In this document: positions 50,914 through 59,389 of the stretch, piece after piece | Layout of the letters: the number at the start of each line of letters is the position of its first letter | Position numbering within the stretch: position 1 is the first letter of the stretch | Assembly (NCBI RefSeq): GCF_042649685.1 | Contig: NZ_JBHRZT010000073.1 | Coordinates: 437,369-501,368, forward strand | Direction: 5' to 3' | Length of the DNA stretch: 64,000 bases | From: Bacillus_BA songklensis | GTDB lineage: Bacteria > Bacillota > Bacilli > Bacillales > Bacillaceae_H | Made by a program: the position numbers and the translations under genes | Notes under the pieces: model-generated | Databases searched by the model: none | The model's input: only the letters and a program-made list of their open reading frames with translations | What the model was told of the DNA's origin: nothing

Positions 50914-51688
50914 AATCCTGGAAGTCTGTATCGAATAAATGCTGGTACATAACTTGTCCTGCCAAATGATTGGTTCGAATAATCTCGTTGGCCCCGGCGT
51001 GCCGGGCATTTAACTCTTGGGTAGGAGTCAGAATTTCTACAATCGAGTAAGCAGAAGGGTTCATGCCTTTCACTGCGATTAAAGTCAAGACGGTTTGCAT
51101 GTCAGCAAGCTCCTCTGTTTTAGAAGGGTCTGCTGTAATCATTACTTTAGATGCTTCTTGGATATTTGCTCTTTGCAGGGTATGTGAATGGGTAGGGTTC
51201 CCTCTAATAAAGTGCAAATAGGGAGTAACCATTGGTTTTTTGGATAGACTTTCATCAATTAATACAAGATGAATACCAAGCTGCGCTTCTATATATTGAG
51301 TTAGGATGGACTTTACCCTTTCATTCCAGCCGACAAGAATAATATGTTTCTTTCCTGTGTAGGCTAAACTTCCATCTAGGTATGCATTTTCTTTAGCAAC
51401 AGCAATAGAGGAGAGCGTAATAAAATATGTACTGATAAATCCTGTACCAAACAAAATTAATATCATCCCCACTACTTTCCCGGCTGCCGTTTCTGGAACA
51501 GAATCTCCATAGCCAACGGTTGAAATAGTTACAACGGCCCACCAGATTCCCTCGAACCATGATGCGAACTTTTTCGGCTCCAATAGATGGATGGTAATGC
51601 CAAAGGTTGTAATGAAGAAGATACTTAGAACAGCAAGCCGGAATAAGATAGAATGGCGAAAAAAACGAAATAAAAAATGTTCAGGCAA
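50912..51688 (-). CDS. yugO: potassium channel YugO (two-TM pore plus RCK domain)
   Basis: A 258-residue ion channel. It has two transmembrane helices and a pore loop with the selectivity filter ISTVGYGDSVP, then a cytosolic RCK/TrkA-N domain (IILVGWNERVKSILTQYIEAQ, VMITADPSKTEE). B. subtilis YugO carries K+ signals in biofilms and affects membrane potential. TTG 51688 has GGGAGG 9 bp upstream; TTG 51730 is an alternative with poor signal. A gating nucleotide site (c-di-AMP or NAD) cannot be judged from the sequence. Confidence 0.93.
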   Translation of the reverse strand: MPEHFLFRFFRHSILFRLAVLSIFFITTFGITIHLLEPKKFASWFEGIWWAVVTISTVGYGDSVPETAAGKVVGMILILFGTGFISTYFITLSSIAVAKENAYLDGSLAYTGKKHIILVGWNERVKSILTQYIEAQLGIHLVLIDESLSKKPMVTPYLHFIRGNPTHSHTLQRANIQEASKVMITADPSKTEELADMQTVLTLIAVKGMNPSAYSIVEILTPTQELNARHAGANEIIRTNHLAGQVMYQHLFDTDFQD

Positions 51689-51762
51689 GAAAAAATACCT
51701 CCCACATAGATTGATTTTATTATTTCCCAATCTTGATGAAGGTATAATATAAACATTATGTC

Positions 51763-52038
51763 CTAAGCTTTTGGCTCGAAAAATTCAACCCATTCTCCAT
51801 CCGGTCCATAGAAAAATAAATATTTTGCTCCGTTTGGCAATGTTGTGATTTCCTCATCGACAAAAGTAACGTTTAATTCTTTTAACCGTTCTTTTTCTTT
51901 TTCCAAATCGGAGACAGTAAAAGCCACATGGTGGACCTTTCCCTCAGTGGGTAAATCGCTTCTGTAACCTTGGATGAGTTCAATGATGATTTGTCCATGA
52001 AATCCCAAAAAGACCAGGCTAATTTCCGGTAATGACAT
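51763..52038 (-). CDS. VOC/glyoxalase family protein, short
   Basis: A 91-residue protein that matches the C-terminal two thirds of a vicinal oxygen chelate family member (about 125-130 aa usual): IIIELIQGYRSDLPTEGKVHHVAFTVSDL then the end PNGAKYLFFYGPDGEWVEFFEP, with a metal-site His (HHVAF) and Glu (EWVEFFE). The first beta-alpha-beta module, which would carry the other metal ligand, is missing. ATG 52038 has AAAGAGGGG upstream, so a short product can be made. Upstream DNA shows no family match, so it may be a 5'-truncated gene. Confidence 0.7.
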   Translation of the reverse strand: MSLPEISLVFLGFHGQIIIELIQGYRSDLPTEGKVHHVAFTVSDLEKEKERLKELNVTFVDEEITTLPNGAKYLFFYGPDGEWVEFFEPKA

Positions 52039-52281
52039 GAAATCATTCCCCTCTTTAAAAGTAATTAATGTAATAGGAAAGTAGTGAACGTAAAAGTCAT
52101 CATTCTCTTTTGAATGGGAGTGATGAAAATTGCTTATGTAAAAGTAGTGTTAGGTTTTCTTACATAAATTTTTTTATTATACTTATATCAGAATAATATG
52201 GCAATATGTAATAGCTCTATTTTCCTCTTGGAAAAAAAGAGGAAAATACAGGTTTTTCGAGAGGAGGAAGAATGTATCTAT

Positions 52282-52911
52282 TTAGAGAATAGGGTTATTG
52301 GTTGAATGAATGGGATATAACGTGCCATCCAAGGCAAAAGAAATGCGCCCCGTTTCTTCAGAGACTACCAATATAAGGGCATCCGAACGTTCTGACAAGC
52401 CGATGGCTGCGCGATGGCGTGTTCCTACTTTCTTTTGAGTAGTAACGATTGAGGACAACGGCAAAACATTTGCTGCTGACACGATTTCATTGCCTCTAAT
52501 GAGAACTGCGCCGTCATGAAGGGGACTTCCTGGATAAAAGATGGACTCAAGCAGAGTGTTCGTTAAAGTCGCTCCGATTGGCACCCCTTTTTGAATGAGA
52601 CTTCCAACAGTCTGGGTGCGCTCAATTACAATAAGAGCCCCGTGTCTTCTTTCAGATAGATGATGGGCGGCCAGAGATAAAGCCATATGATTTGGGGTGT
52701 GGGGGGATAAATACTGCTGTAAATAATAAGAAGCCGCCACAGACTGAATTTCATTGAATTGTTTTTGTAAGGTTTCAAAATCGCATAAGATACAATACTC
52801 ATCATGATCAAGGCTACTAATCAACTTTTCGGTCTCGAGCATGATTTGTGTTAAGTTTTGCTTGAGCTGGTCTTTAATGGTGTTTGTTAGTGAGAAAGCA
52901 TGTAAATCCAT
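52282..52911 (-). CDS. cdaS: diadenylate cyclase CdaS (c-di-AMP synthase, sporulation)
   Basis: A 209-residue protein with two N-terminal helices (SLTNTIKDQLKQNLTQIM, KLISSLDHDEYCILCDF) and a DAC domain. Catalytic motifs are SPLHDGAVLIRG (DGA) and GTRHRAAIGLSE (RHR). In B. subtilis CdaS is made in the forespore and its helices auto-inhibit it. ATG 52911 has GGAGG 9 bp upstream; longer frames run through the ribosome binding site. It makes c-di-AMP, which also binds K+ transport proteins; a K+ channel gene (yugO) lies nearby. Confidence 0.92.
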   Translation of the reverse strand: MDLHAFSLTNTIKDQLKQNLTQIMLETEKLISSLDHDEYCILCDFETLQKQFNEIQSVAASYYLQQYLSPHTPNHMALSLAAHHLSERRHGALIVIERTQTVGSLIQKGVPIGATLTNTLLESIFYPGSPLHDGAVLIRGNEIVSAANVLPLSSIVTTQKKVGTRHRAAIGLSERSDALILVVSEETGRISFALDGTLYPIHSTNNPIL

Positions 52912-53163
52912 TGCATTAAGCCTCCAATATGATAACCGTTCCGAAAAACAGATGTTTATTCTGGCAGAACCCTTCATCATCAGGAGGGATCTCTCACTGC
53001 TGAAAGGTTCACTTTATTTGTAATGTTTACGAAACAAGGGGGTTTATGCATGAAACAAAAATGATTTCTATGCTCATTATGAATACATATGCTAATATGC
53101 TATAATAAAAAGGTTATTTTTTACTTATATATGTGAAACAATTCGCAATAGAAGGAGGTAAAG

Positions 53164-53262
53164 ATGCATCCCTCAAATAAACATGAAAAGCTCCTGGTCA
53201 TTGTTTGTTTTGTGGTAGCCGTTATTATGCTGTTATCCTTTGCGAGAAATTTTTTTAGTTGA
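53164..53262 (+). CDS. 32-aa single-helix membrane peptide
   Basis: A 32-codon ORF starts at ATG 53164 with AGAAGGAGG 6 bp upstream. The peptide has a short polar start (MHPSNKHEK) and one hydrophobic helix (LLVIVCFVVAVIMLLSF), then ARNFFS. It is divergent from cdaS and followed by the S-box promoter. I do not recognise it. TATAAT at 53101-53106 may be its promoter. Similar one-helix peptides are frequent near sporulation and stress genes. Confidence 0.6.
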   Translation: MHPSNKHEKLLVIVCFVVAVIMLLSFARNFFS

Positions 53263-53343
53263 ATGAACATAAATAAAAGTTGGATGCCCTATATGAGGAA
53301 TACTTTTCCTTTATATTTTTTGTGGAATATTTTGAAATATTAG

Positions 53344-53371
53344 TTGACAATTGACCATGATATGTTAAAAT
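53344..53371 (+). promoter_or_regulatory. promoter of S-box transcript
   Basis: TTGACA (53344-53349) and TAAAAT (53366-53371), 16-bp spacer, directly before the riboswitch. Confidence 0.75.
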
Positions 53372-53384
53372 TTGAAAAAACGAA

Positions 53385-53537
53385 CTTATCAAGAGTGGTG
53401 GAGGGAACTGGCCCGTGGAAACCCGGCAACCTGCAAATGCAAAAGCAAGGTGCTAATTCCAGCAAAATGTAAACCATTTTGGAAGATAAGGTAAAATAGA
53501 TTACCTCAACAGTCTTTCTGGAATGGAGGGCTTTTTT
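53385..53537 (+). promoter_or_regulatory. SAM-I (S-box) riboswitch
   Basis: It begins CTTATCAAGAGTGGTGGAGGGA, the conserved P1/P2 opening. ACTGGCCC, CCCGGCAACC and AAGGTGCTAATTCC follow, the core of the SAM aptamer, then GATAAGGT and a U-rich end with the hairpin AGTCTT/AGGGCT and TTTTTT. It turns off downstream genes when SAM is abundant. It precedes the yezD-like gene and the sulfate assimilation genes. Confidence 0.93.
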
Positions 53538-53587
53538 ATTTGTAATGAATAATGGTGATTGAGCATTCGTCTCTAAGGAGGGCTGTG

Positions 53588-53731
53588 ATGGTAAAGCAAG
53601 AAAATATAGATGAAGTATGGAAAAACGTTGTGAAAATGTTGGAGACCATGAAATATGGATCCATTACGCTGGTTGTGCAGGACGGAAAAGTTGTCCAGCT
53701 TGAAAAAAACGAAAAAGTAAGGATTCGTTAA
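53588..53731 (+). CDS. yezD: YezD family protein (DUF2292)
   Basis: A 47-residue DUF2292 protein that usually accompanies sulfur assimilation genes. The sequence MKYGSITLVVQDGKVVQLEKNEKVRI matches the family (G-SI-L-VQDG-VVQ-E--EK-R). ATG 53588 (or GTG 53585) has AAGGAGG upstream. It is the first gene after the S-box. A strong terminator after it separates it from cysH. A role in sulfate use is inferred only from context. Confidence 0.87.
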   Translation: MVKQENIDEVWKNVVKMLETMKYGSITLVVQDGKVVQLEKNEKVRIR

Positions 53732-53753
53732 CAAGTCGCTGACTAGAAAAACT

Positions 53754-53797
53754 AAAGGCGGTTTTAACCGTTTATAGAGTTAAAACCGCCTTTTTTT
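53754..53797 (+). terminator. terminator between yezD and cysH
   Basis: AAAGGCGGTTTTAAC / GTTAAAACCGCCTTT with a ten-base loop, then TTTT. It should greatly reduce read-through into cysH unless antitermination occurs. Confidence 0.85.
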
Positions 53798-53845
53798 ATC
53801 GGAATAGGCAGTTTTGCCTAATAAGAAGAAAGAGGAGGTTTTAAT

Positions 53846-54559
53846 TTGACAGACCGTTTAACATTTCTAAGTTGGAATGAAGATACTCCCGATTTTCCAA
53901 CAGATAATGAAACAAAAGGAGCCATTCCGGCTCTAGAGTGGGCTTTTGAGCATTACGGTGATTCTATCGTATACGCCTGCAGCTTTGGGATAGAGGGAAT
54001 TGTGTTAATTGATTTAATCTCGAAAGTAAAGGAAGACGCCGAAATTGTTTTCCTGGATACCAACTTGCATTTCAAAGAGACATATGAAGTGATTGATGCC
54101 ATCAAACAAAGATTTCCAAAGTTAAATATCGTCATGCAAAAGCCGGATCTGGATTTGAAAGAACAAGAGATTCTATATGGAGAAGAATTGTGGAAGAGCA
54201 ATCCAAATCTATGCTGTAATATACGTAAAATTATCCCATTACAACGTGCTCTGGAAGGAGCGGATGCATGGATATCGGGCTTGAGAAGGGAGCAATCTCC
54301 ATCAAGAAGTAAAACCGAGTTTGTGAATCGGGATTTTCGCTTCCAAAAAGTGAAAGTTTGTCCGCTGATTCATTGGACATGGAAAGAAATTTGGCGATAC
54401 GTCTATAAATTCGATTTACCTTATAATCGTTTACACGATCAAGGGTATCCGAGCATCGGTTGTGAACCTTGTACGTCTCCTGCTTATGATTTAAATGATC
54501 TCCGTTCAGGTAGATGGTCAGGACAGCAAAAGGTTGAATGCGGCCTTCATGAGTCATAA
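53846..54559 (+). CDS. cysH: adenylylsulfate (APS/PAPS) reductase CysH
   Basis: A 237-residue reductase of the 4Fe-4S type. It has ACSFGIEGIV near the nucleotide site, NLCCNIRKI (Cys-Cys) and GCEPCTSP (Cys-Cys), the four cluster ligands that mark APS-capable reductases, and the C-terminal ECGLHES motif with the catalytic Cys. It makes sulfite from activated sulfate. TTG 53846 follows GAGGAGG; no closer ATG fits. It begins the sulfate assimilation genes. Confidence 0.95.
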   Translation: MTDRLTFLSWNEDTPDFPTDNETKGAIPALEWAFEHYGDSIVYACSFGIEGIVLIDLISKVKEDAEIVFLDTNLHFKETYEVIDAIKQRFPKLNIVMQKPDLDLKEQEILYGEELWKSNPNLCCNIRKIIPLQRALEGADAWISGLRREQSPSRSKTEFVNRDFRFQKVKVCPLIHWTWKEIWRYVYKFDLPYNRLHDQGYPSIGCEPCTSPAYDLNDLRSGRWSGQQKVECGLHES

Positions 54560-54577
54560 GAGAGAAGTTGAAGTGAC

Positions 54578-54967
54578 ATGTTGATTATACCGGCTTTTGT
54601 CATCGCTCTTTTCTTTGCTATAAACATCGGAGCAAGCGGAGCGGCCGCTGCTATGGGAGTGTCTTACGGTTCTGGAGCTATTAAACGTCCGGGCACAGCA
54701 CTTTTTATATGCGCAATCGGCGTTTTTTAGGGGCATATATGGCAAAAGCGTATCGTGACCCAAATGTTAAAGGTTTGGATTGTGTCACCAATCGTTTCCC
54801 TTGTCATTTCCTATGTATTAGTAACCCTTTTGTTGAAGGGAGACTTTTATGCTTTTGTAGTTTTAGCCAGCGGTTGTCTGGCTACGGTTGGAATCATCAG
54901 TTTGATGAAAACCGCAAAAGAGGAGGAGAATTCGTTCTCGGAAAAAGAGGGGAAAGTTAATTTTTAA
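54578..54967 (+). pseudogene. cysP: sulfate permease CysP, internally deleted, with in-frame TAG
   Basis: The N-terminal 50 codons encode the first PHO4-type segment (ALFFAINIGASGAAAAMGVSYGSGAIKR, then CAIGVF). TAG follows at 54728-54730, and then, in the same frame, the last 79 codons of the protein (QMLKVWIVSPIVSLVISYVL, then LMKTAKEEEN). B. subtilis CysP is about 350 aa; some 220 middle codons are missing. The junction is clean, with no frameshift. The operon order cysH-cysP-sat-cysC is retained, so this is a recent deletion in place. Sulfate uptake would need another transporter. Confidence 0.88.
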
Positions 54968-55015
54968 CCCAAGTAAAAAGGTAAATTTAATATAATTAAA
55001 GGGAGGATAATCATC

Positions 55016-56164
55016 ATGAGTCAAAGTATTCCACACGGAGGAACATTAATTAATTTATTTGAACCAACTTTCAACTATGAATCTATTATTCAAGAAATCG
55101 AGCTTGATAACACTGCGTTAAGTGATCTTGAACTTATTGGGACTGGAGCATACAGCCCGCTAAAAGGATTCTTGAAAAAAGAGGATTATGATTCGGTTGT
55201 AGATTATATGCGTCTTGCAGACGGTACTGTATGGAGCATACCAATTACACTGCCCATTCATGAAGAAAAAGCAAATGAACTCACGATCGGTGAGTGGATA
55301 AAACTTGTAAAAGACGGGGTTGTGTACGGTGTGTTAAAATTGGAGCAATTATATACACCGGACAAGGTGAAGGAAGCGGAGCAAGTATATAGAACAAGCG
55401 AGCTTGAACACCCAGGAGTTAAAAAATTATTTGAACGGCCAAATGTTTACGCAGCAGGGGAAATTAAGCTTGTCCGCCGAACAGACAAAGATAAATTTGC
55501 CTCCTATCATCTTGACCCAAAAGAAACGAGAAGGAAATTTGCGGAGCTTGGATGGAATACAGTGGTTGGATTCCAAACGCGAAACCCTGTTCACCGCGCC
55601 CATGAATATATTCAAAAATCAGCACTTGAAATTGTAGATGGACTCTTTTTAAATCCGCTTGTAGGAGAAACAAAGTCGGATGACATCCCGGCGGATATCC
55701 GGATGGAAAGCTATGAAGTATTGTTAGAAAACTATTATCCCCAAGATCGAGTTTTCTTGGCGGTATTCCCTGCAGCAATGCGATACGCAGGTCCGCGTGA
55801 AGCGATCTTCCATGCAATGATTCGTAAAAATTTCGGGTGCACACACTTTATTGTCGGTCGTGACCATGCAGGTGTGGGCAATTATTATGGCACATATGAT
55901 GCACAAAAAATCTTTAGTAACTTTACAAGTGAAGAACTTGGCATTACTCTGCTGTTCTTTGAACATAGCTTTTACTGCACAAAATGTGAAGGAATGGCAT
56001 CGACGAAAACATGCCCACACGGCAAAGAAGACCACATTATTCTTTCGGGAACGAAAGTAAGGGAGCTATTAAGAAACGGAGAACTTCCACCAAGCACGTT
56101 TAGCCGTAAAGAAGTAGTAGAGGTTCTTATAAAAGGATTGCAAAGACAGACGGTAAATTCTTAA
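55016..56164 (+). CDS. sat: sulfate adenylyltransferase (ATP sulfurylase)
   Basis: A 382-residue ATP sulfurylase that forms APS from sulfate and ATP. It has the signature GFQTRNPVHRAHEYIQ (QTRNPVHRAHE), GRDHAGVGNYYG and the C-terminal HFIVG region, with LRNGELPPSTFSRKEV. The Cys-rich CTKCEGMASTKTCPHG segment is typical of the Bacillus form. ATG 55016 follows GGGAGG. It is separated from cysC by only 16 bp. Confidence 0.96.
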   Translation: MSQSIPHGGTLINLFEPTFNYESIIQEIELDNTALSDLELIGTGAYSPLKGFLKKEDYDSVVDYMRLADGTVWSIPITLPIHEEKANELTIGEWIKLVKDGVVYGVLKLEQLYTPDKVKEAEQVYRTSELEHPGVKKLFERPNVYAAGEIKLVRRTDKDKFASYHLDPKETRRKFAELGWNTVVGFQTRNPVHRAHEYIQKSALEIVDGLFLNPLVGETKSDDIPADIRMESYEVLLENYYPQDRVFLAVFPAAMRYAGPREAIFHAMIRKNFGCTHFIVGRDHAGVGNYYGTYDAQKIFSNFTSEELGITLLFFEHSFYCTKCEGMASTKTCPHGKEDHIILSGTKVRELLRNGELPPSTFSRKEVVEVLIKGLQRQTVNS

Positions 56165-56180
56165 GCAGGGAGAGATAGAC

Positions 56181-56780
56181 ATGGCAGGTGCAACAAATAT
56201 TACATGGCATGATTCCGCCATCACAAAAAAAGAGCGGAGAGAACAAAATGGTCATCAAAGCTTTATTCTTTGGTTTACGGGTTTATCTGGTTCTGGGAAA
56301 TCAACAGTGGCGAATGCAGTGGCAAAAGCATTGTTCGACCGTCAAATTCGAAATTATGTATTAGATGGTGATAACATTCGTTTTGGCCTTAACAAAAATC
56401 TGGGCTTCTCTGAAGAAGATCGAAAAGAGAACATCCGTCGCATCGGTGAGGTTGCCAAATTGTTTGTGGACGCTGGACAAGTGGTGCTGACTGCGTTTAT
56501 TTCCCCGTTTCAAGAAGATCGAAACCAAGTACGTCAGCTTGTAGAGGATAACGAGTTTATCGAAGTATACGTGAAATGTCCATTAGAAGAGTGCGAAAAA
56601 CGCGATCCAAAGGGACTTTACCAAAAAGCAAGAAAGGGAGAAATCCGTCAATTTACGGGCATCGATTCTCCTTATGAAGAACCGGCAGCTCCCGAGCTTG
56701 TTGTTGAAACGAACCTTCATTCAGTCGAAGAGTGTGTAGATCAAGTTATTGCGTATTTAGAAGAAAGAAAGTTTATTTAA
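56181..56780 (+). CDS. cysC: adenylylsulfate kinase
   Basis: A 199-residue APS kinase that makes PAPS. It has the Walker A GLSGSGKST at about residue 31, NYVLDGDNIRFGLNKNLGFSEEDRKENIRR (substrate site) and VYVKCPLEECEKRDPKGLYQKARKG. ATG 56181 follows AGGGAGAG. It is translated directly after sat. A PAPS step alongside a 4Fe-4S CysH is common in Bacillus. Confidence 0.95.
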   Translation: MAGATNITWHDSAITKKERREQNGHQSFILWFTGLSGSGKSTVANAVAKALFDRQIRNYVLDGDNIRFGLNKNLGFSEEDRKENIRRIGEVAKLFVDAGQVVLTAFISPFQEDRNQVRQLVEDNEFIEVYVKCPLEECEKRDPKGLYQKARKGEIRQFTGIDSPYEEPAAPELVVETNLHSVEECVDQVIAYLEERKFI

Positions 56781-56902
56781 AGGGAATAAAACTCCGGCAT
56801 ACGTAAAAGGCGGGGCGGAAAATCCTAATGCAAGTATTAAAAGAGCTACTGCGAGCTACGAGCAGGAAATGATATAAGACCAATGTAAAGGGGGGAGACA
56901 GA

Positions 56903-57697
56903 ATGGGGAAAGCCTATTTGGTTGGTGCGGGTCCTGGCGATCCAGATTTAATTACAGTAAAAGGACTAAGATGCATACAAGAAGCAGACGTTATTTTATA
57001 TGATCGTTTAATAAACAAGCAACTATTAGAATATGCCAAGCCTAGTGCAGACTTGGTTTATTGCGGGAAGCTGCCGAATTACCATACCATGAAGCAAGAA
57101 ACAATTAACAACTTTCTAGTTAAATTCGCTAAAAAGGGCAAGGTGGTAACACGGCTTAAAGGCGGGGATCCTTTCGTATTTGGCCGGGGCGGAGAAGAAG
57201 CGGAGGCACTGGCCAAAAATGGAATCCCATTTGAAATTGTTCCAGGCATTACTTCTGGTATTGCAGCATCTGCCTATGCGGGTATTCCCGTTACCCATCG
57301 CGACTATAGCGCAAGTTTTGCTTTTGTAACCGGGCATCGAAAAGATAACGAGGAAGATAATATTAAATGGGAAAGCTTAGCTAAGGGAGTAGATACATTG
57401 GCCATATACATGGGGGTAGGTAATCTCCCTTATATATGCGAACAATTGATGAAGCATGGAAAAGACGGTGCTACTCCTGTGGCTCTTGTGCACTGGGGGA
57501 CATATAAGAACCAACTTACTGTCACAGGTACATTGAATACAATTGTGGATATCGTCCAAAAGGAGAAAGTCAAAAATCCAAGCATGATCATTGTGGGTGA
57601 AGTCGTCGCGTTACGAGAAAAACTCCGTTGGTTTGAGGGAATCCAACAAATCCAGCAAGAAAAATCTTATGAAGCATATGTGAAAGAAGCTTTTTAA
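56903..57697 (+). CDS. sumT: uroporphyrinogen-III C-methyltransferase
   Basis: A 264-residue SAM-dependent methyltransferase (CobA/SumT, YlnD-like) that makes precorrin-2 for siroheme. It has YLVGAGPGDPDLITVKG (SAM loop), GGDPFVFGRGGEEAEAL and VPGITSGIAASAYAGIPVTHRD. ATG 56903 follows AAAGGGGGG. It lacks the HemD or SirC fusion seen in CysG. Its product passes to sirC and sirB next to it. Siroheme is needed for sulfite reductase, so the set complements the sulfate genes. Confidence 0.95.
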   Translation: MGKAYLVGAGPGDPDLITVKGLRCIQEADVILYDRLINKQLLEYAKPSADLVYCGKLPNYHTMKQETINNFLVKFAKKGKVVTRLKGGDPFVFGRGGEEAEALAKNGIPFEIVPGITSGIAASAYAGIPVTHRDYSASFAFVTGHRKDNEEDNIKWESLAKGVDTLAIYMGVGNLPYICEQLMKHGKDGATPVALVHWGTYKNQLTVTGTLNTIVDIVQKEKVKNPSMIIVGEVVALREKLRWFEGIQQIQQEKSYEAYVKEAF

Positions 57698-57712
57698 GAG
57701 GGGTCAGGTAAT

Positions 57713-58492
57713 ATGGAAGCAGTGTTGTATATTTGTCACGGAAGCCGTATGAAAAAAGCCTGTGAAGAAGCGCGTGCTTTTGTAGAAGCATGTATGGAGC
57801 GAGTGCCTCTGCCTATTCAGGAATTTTCATTTTTAGAGCTGGCAGAGCCAGCAATCGAACAGGGGTTTCGGCGCTGTGTAGAGCAAGGAGCAACAAAAAT
57901 CTATGCAGTACCCGTTCTGTTATTGACAGCTGCCCATGCTAAGCATGATATACCCGAAGTCTTAACAAAACTCCATACACAATATCCACATGTGGATATT
58001 GTGTATGGCCGTCCTTTTGGTGTGCATGAAAGTATAAGTGACATTCTATATGAAAGAATTTTAGAGACAAAGGTGTCCCTCGATCAAGATTCCCTTGTTC
58101 TCCTTGTTGGAAGAGGAAGCAGTGATCCTGATGTAAAAAGAGACTTAGGAGACATCGCCAGCTTATTTAAGAAAAAGTATCAACTAAAACGCGTAGAAAT
58201 CTGTTTTTTAACAGCGGCGGACCCTATTTTTGAGGATGTGTTGGAAGAGGTTAAAGGCTTTTCCTATTCTAAAGTATTTATCATTCCTTACTTATTGTTC
58301 ACAGGATTGTTAATGAAGAGGATCGAGAAAGCGGTTCGAACTGTCGAAAACGAGGGCCATCAACAGTTTATCCTCACTCATTACCTGGAATATCATCCAC
58401 ACTTACAGGATGTTTTAATCAAGAGAGTGGAAGAGCTGATGCATTTCCCATCAGGTGAAGGAGACGGATTGACATGTATCCCGTTATGCTAA
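57713..58492 (+). CDS. sirB: sirohydrochlorin ferrochelatase SirB (CbiX family)
   Basis: A 259-residue CbiX/SirB chelatase. It has two related halves. The first starts with YICHGSRMKKACEEA (catalytic His) and has KIYAVPVLLLTAAHAKHDIPEVL (second His). The second half has LLVGRGSSDPDVK and VFIIPYLLFTGLLM. It inserts iron into sirohydrochlorin. ATG 57713 follows AGGGGTC. It overlaps the sirC start by 19 bases. Confidence 0.93.
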   Translation: MEAVLYICHGSRMKKACEEARAFVEACMERVPLPIQEFSFLELAEPAIEQGFRRCVEQGATKIYAVPVLLLTAAHAKHDIPEVLTKLHTQYPHVDIVYGRPFGVHESISDILYERILETKVSLDQDSLVLLVGRGSSDPDVKRDLGDIASLFKKKYQLKRVEICFLTAADPIFEDVLEEVKGFSYSKVFIIPYLLFTGLLMKRIEKAVRTVENEGHQQFILTHYLEYHPHLQDVLIKRVEELMHFPSGEGDGLTCIPLC

Positions 58493-59085
58493 ATTTAGCA
58501 TCCAAAAAAGTAGTGGTAGCGGGAGGAGGAAAAATTGCTACACGCAGACTTTCCTCTTTAATCGAGACAGGTGCACAAATTCAGGTGGTTTCCTTAACTT
58601 TTACGAATACAATCGTGAAATGGGCCGAAGAGGGGAAGCTTGAGGTGCGAAAAAAAGCAATTGAAAAAGAAGATATAGAGGATGCTTTCTTTATTATTGC
58701 AGCTACCGATTCTCTTGAAATTAATCAACGGATTGCTGAATGGTCACATCCCCATCAATTAATAAATGTTGTGGATAAAAAAGAAAGCGGAAATATTGTG
58801 ATCCCGGCCCATCTCAAAAGGGGAGACTTATCCATAACCGTATCCACAAATGGAGCAAGTCCTGTATTAACAAAGCTGATTAAAAATGAGTTAGCTGAAA
58901 AATATGACCATTCGTTTGCGGAATTTGTCTCTTTCTTAAAACAATGTCGAGAAATCATTCATGGCAGTGCCTTGGAGGAGGAGAGTAAACTTCGATTACT
59001 CAAGGAATGTGCCCAGCCTTCTTATCTGGAGAAGCCTGACTTGCGTTTACAGTTTTTGCAGCGAATAAGAGAACTAAGGGGCTGA
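58474..59085 (+). CDS. sirC: precorrin-2 dehydrogenase SirC
   Basis: A 203-residue NAD-dependent dehydrogenase (CysG N-terminal/YlnF type) that oxidises precorrin-2 to sirohydrochlorin. It has VVVAGGGKIATRRL (NAD site), FIIAATDSLEINQRIAE and LINVVDKKESGNIVIPAHLKRGDLSITVSTNGASPVL. The ATG at 58474 lies within the end of sirB, with AGGAG upstream. It ends the sulfur and siroheme unit; a terminator follows. Confidence 0.93.
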   Translation: MYPVMLNLASKKVVVAGGGKIATRRLSSLIETGAQIQVVSLTFTNTIVKWAEEGKLEVRKKAIEKEDIEDAFFIIAATDSLEINQRIAEWSHPHQLINVVDKKESGNIVIPAHLKRGDLSITVSTNGASPVLTKLIKNELAEKYDHSFAEFVSFLKQCREIIHGSALEEESKLRLLKECAQPSYLEKPDLRLQFLQRIRELRG

Positions 59086-59190
59086 CCGTAAGTTTCTAAG
59101 TAGGTATGAAAAAATAGTTTTAACTGAAGGGCTCCGTCACCTAAAACTTTGATTTTATCAGGTTTCTCGTGGCGGGGCATTTCGGGAAGA

Positions 59191-59231
59191 GGGGGCAAAA
59201 GGTTCATTTTGGATACCTTTTGCCCTTTTTT
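59191..59231 (+). terminator. terminator of the sulfate/siroheme unit
   Basis: GGGCAAAAGG / CCTTTTGCCC with a 13-base loop, then TTTTTT. The rest of 59086-59389 holds no gene I trust. Confidence 0.85.
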
Positions 59232-59389
59232 CTTAATTAATGGCTAACACAAAGCCATCATTCCATTTCTATCCATCCATTTGCTTTTTAGAATTATGAC
59301 TGTATACCTTTACCTTTTCGCTCCTCGTTTCCATCTATCCTATATGCTGAAAATGTACGCGAGGAGCACATCCTTCGTGACGAAGAGAA

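Noticed and set aside
54709..54960. 83-codon ORF in the cysP remnant in another frame
   Set aside because: Its translation has no CysP similarity, whereas the frame with QMLKVWIVSP does. It is a shadow frame.
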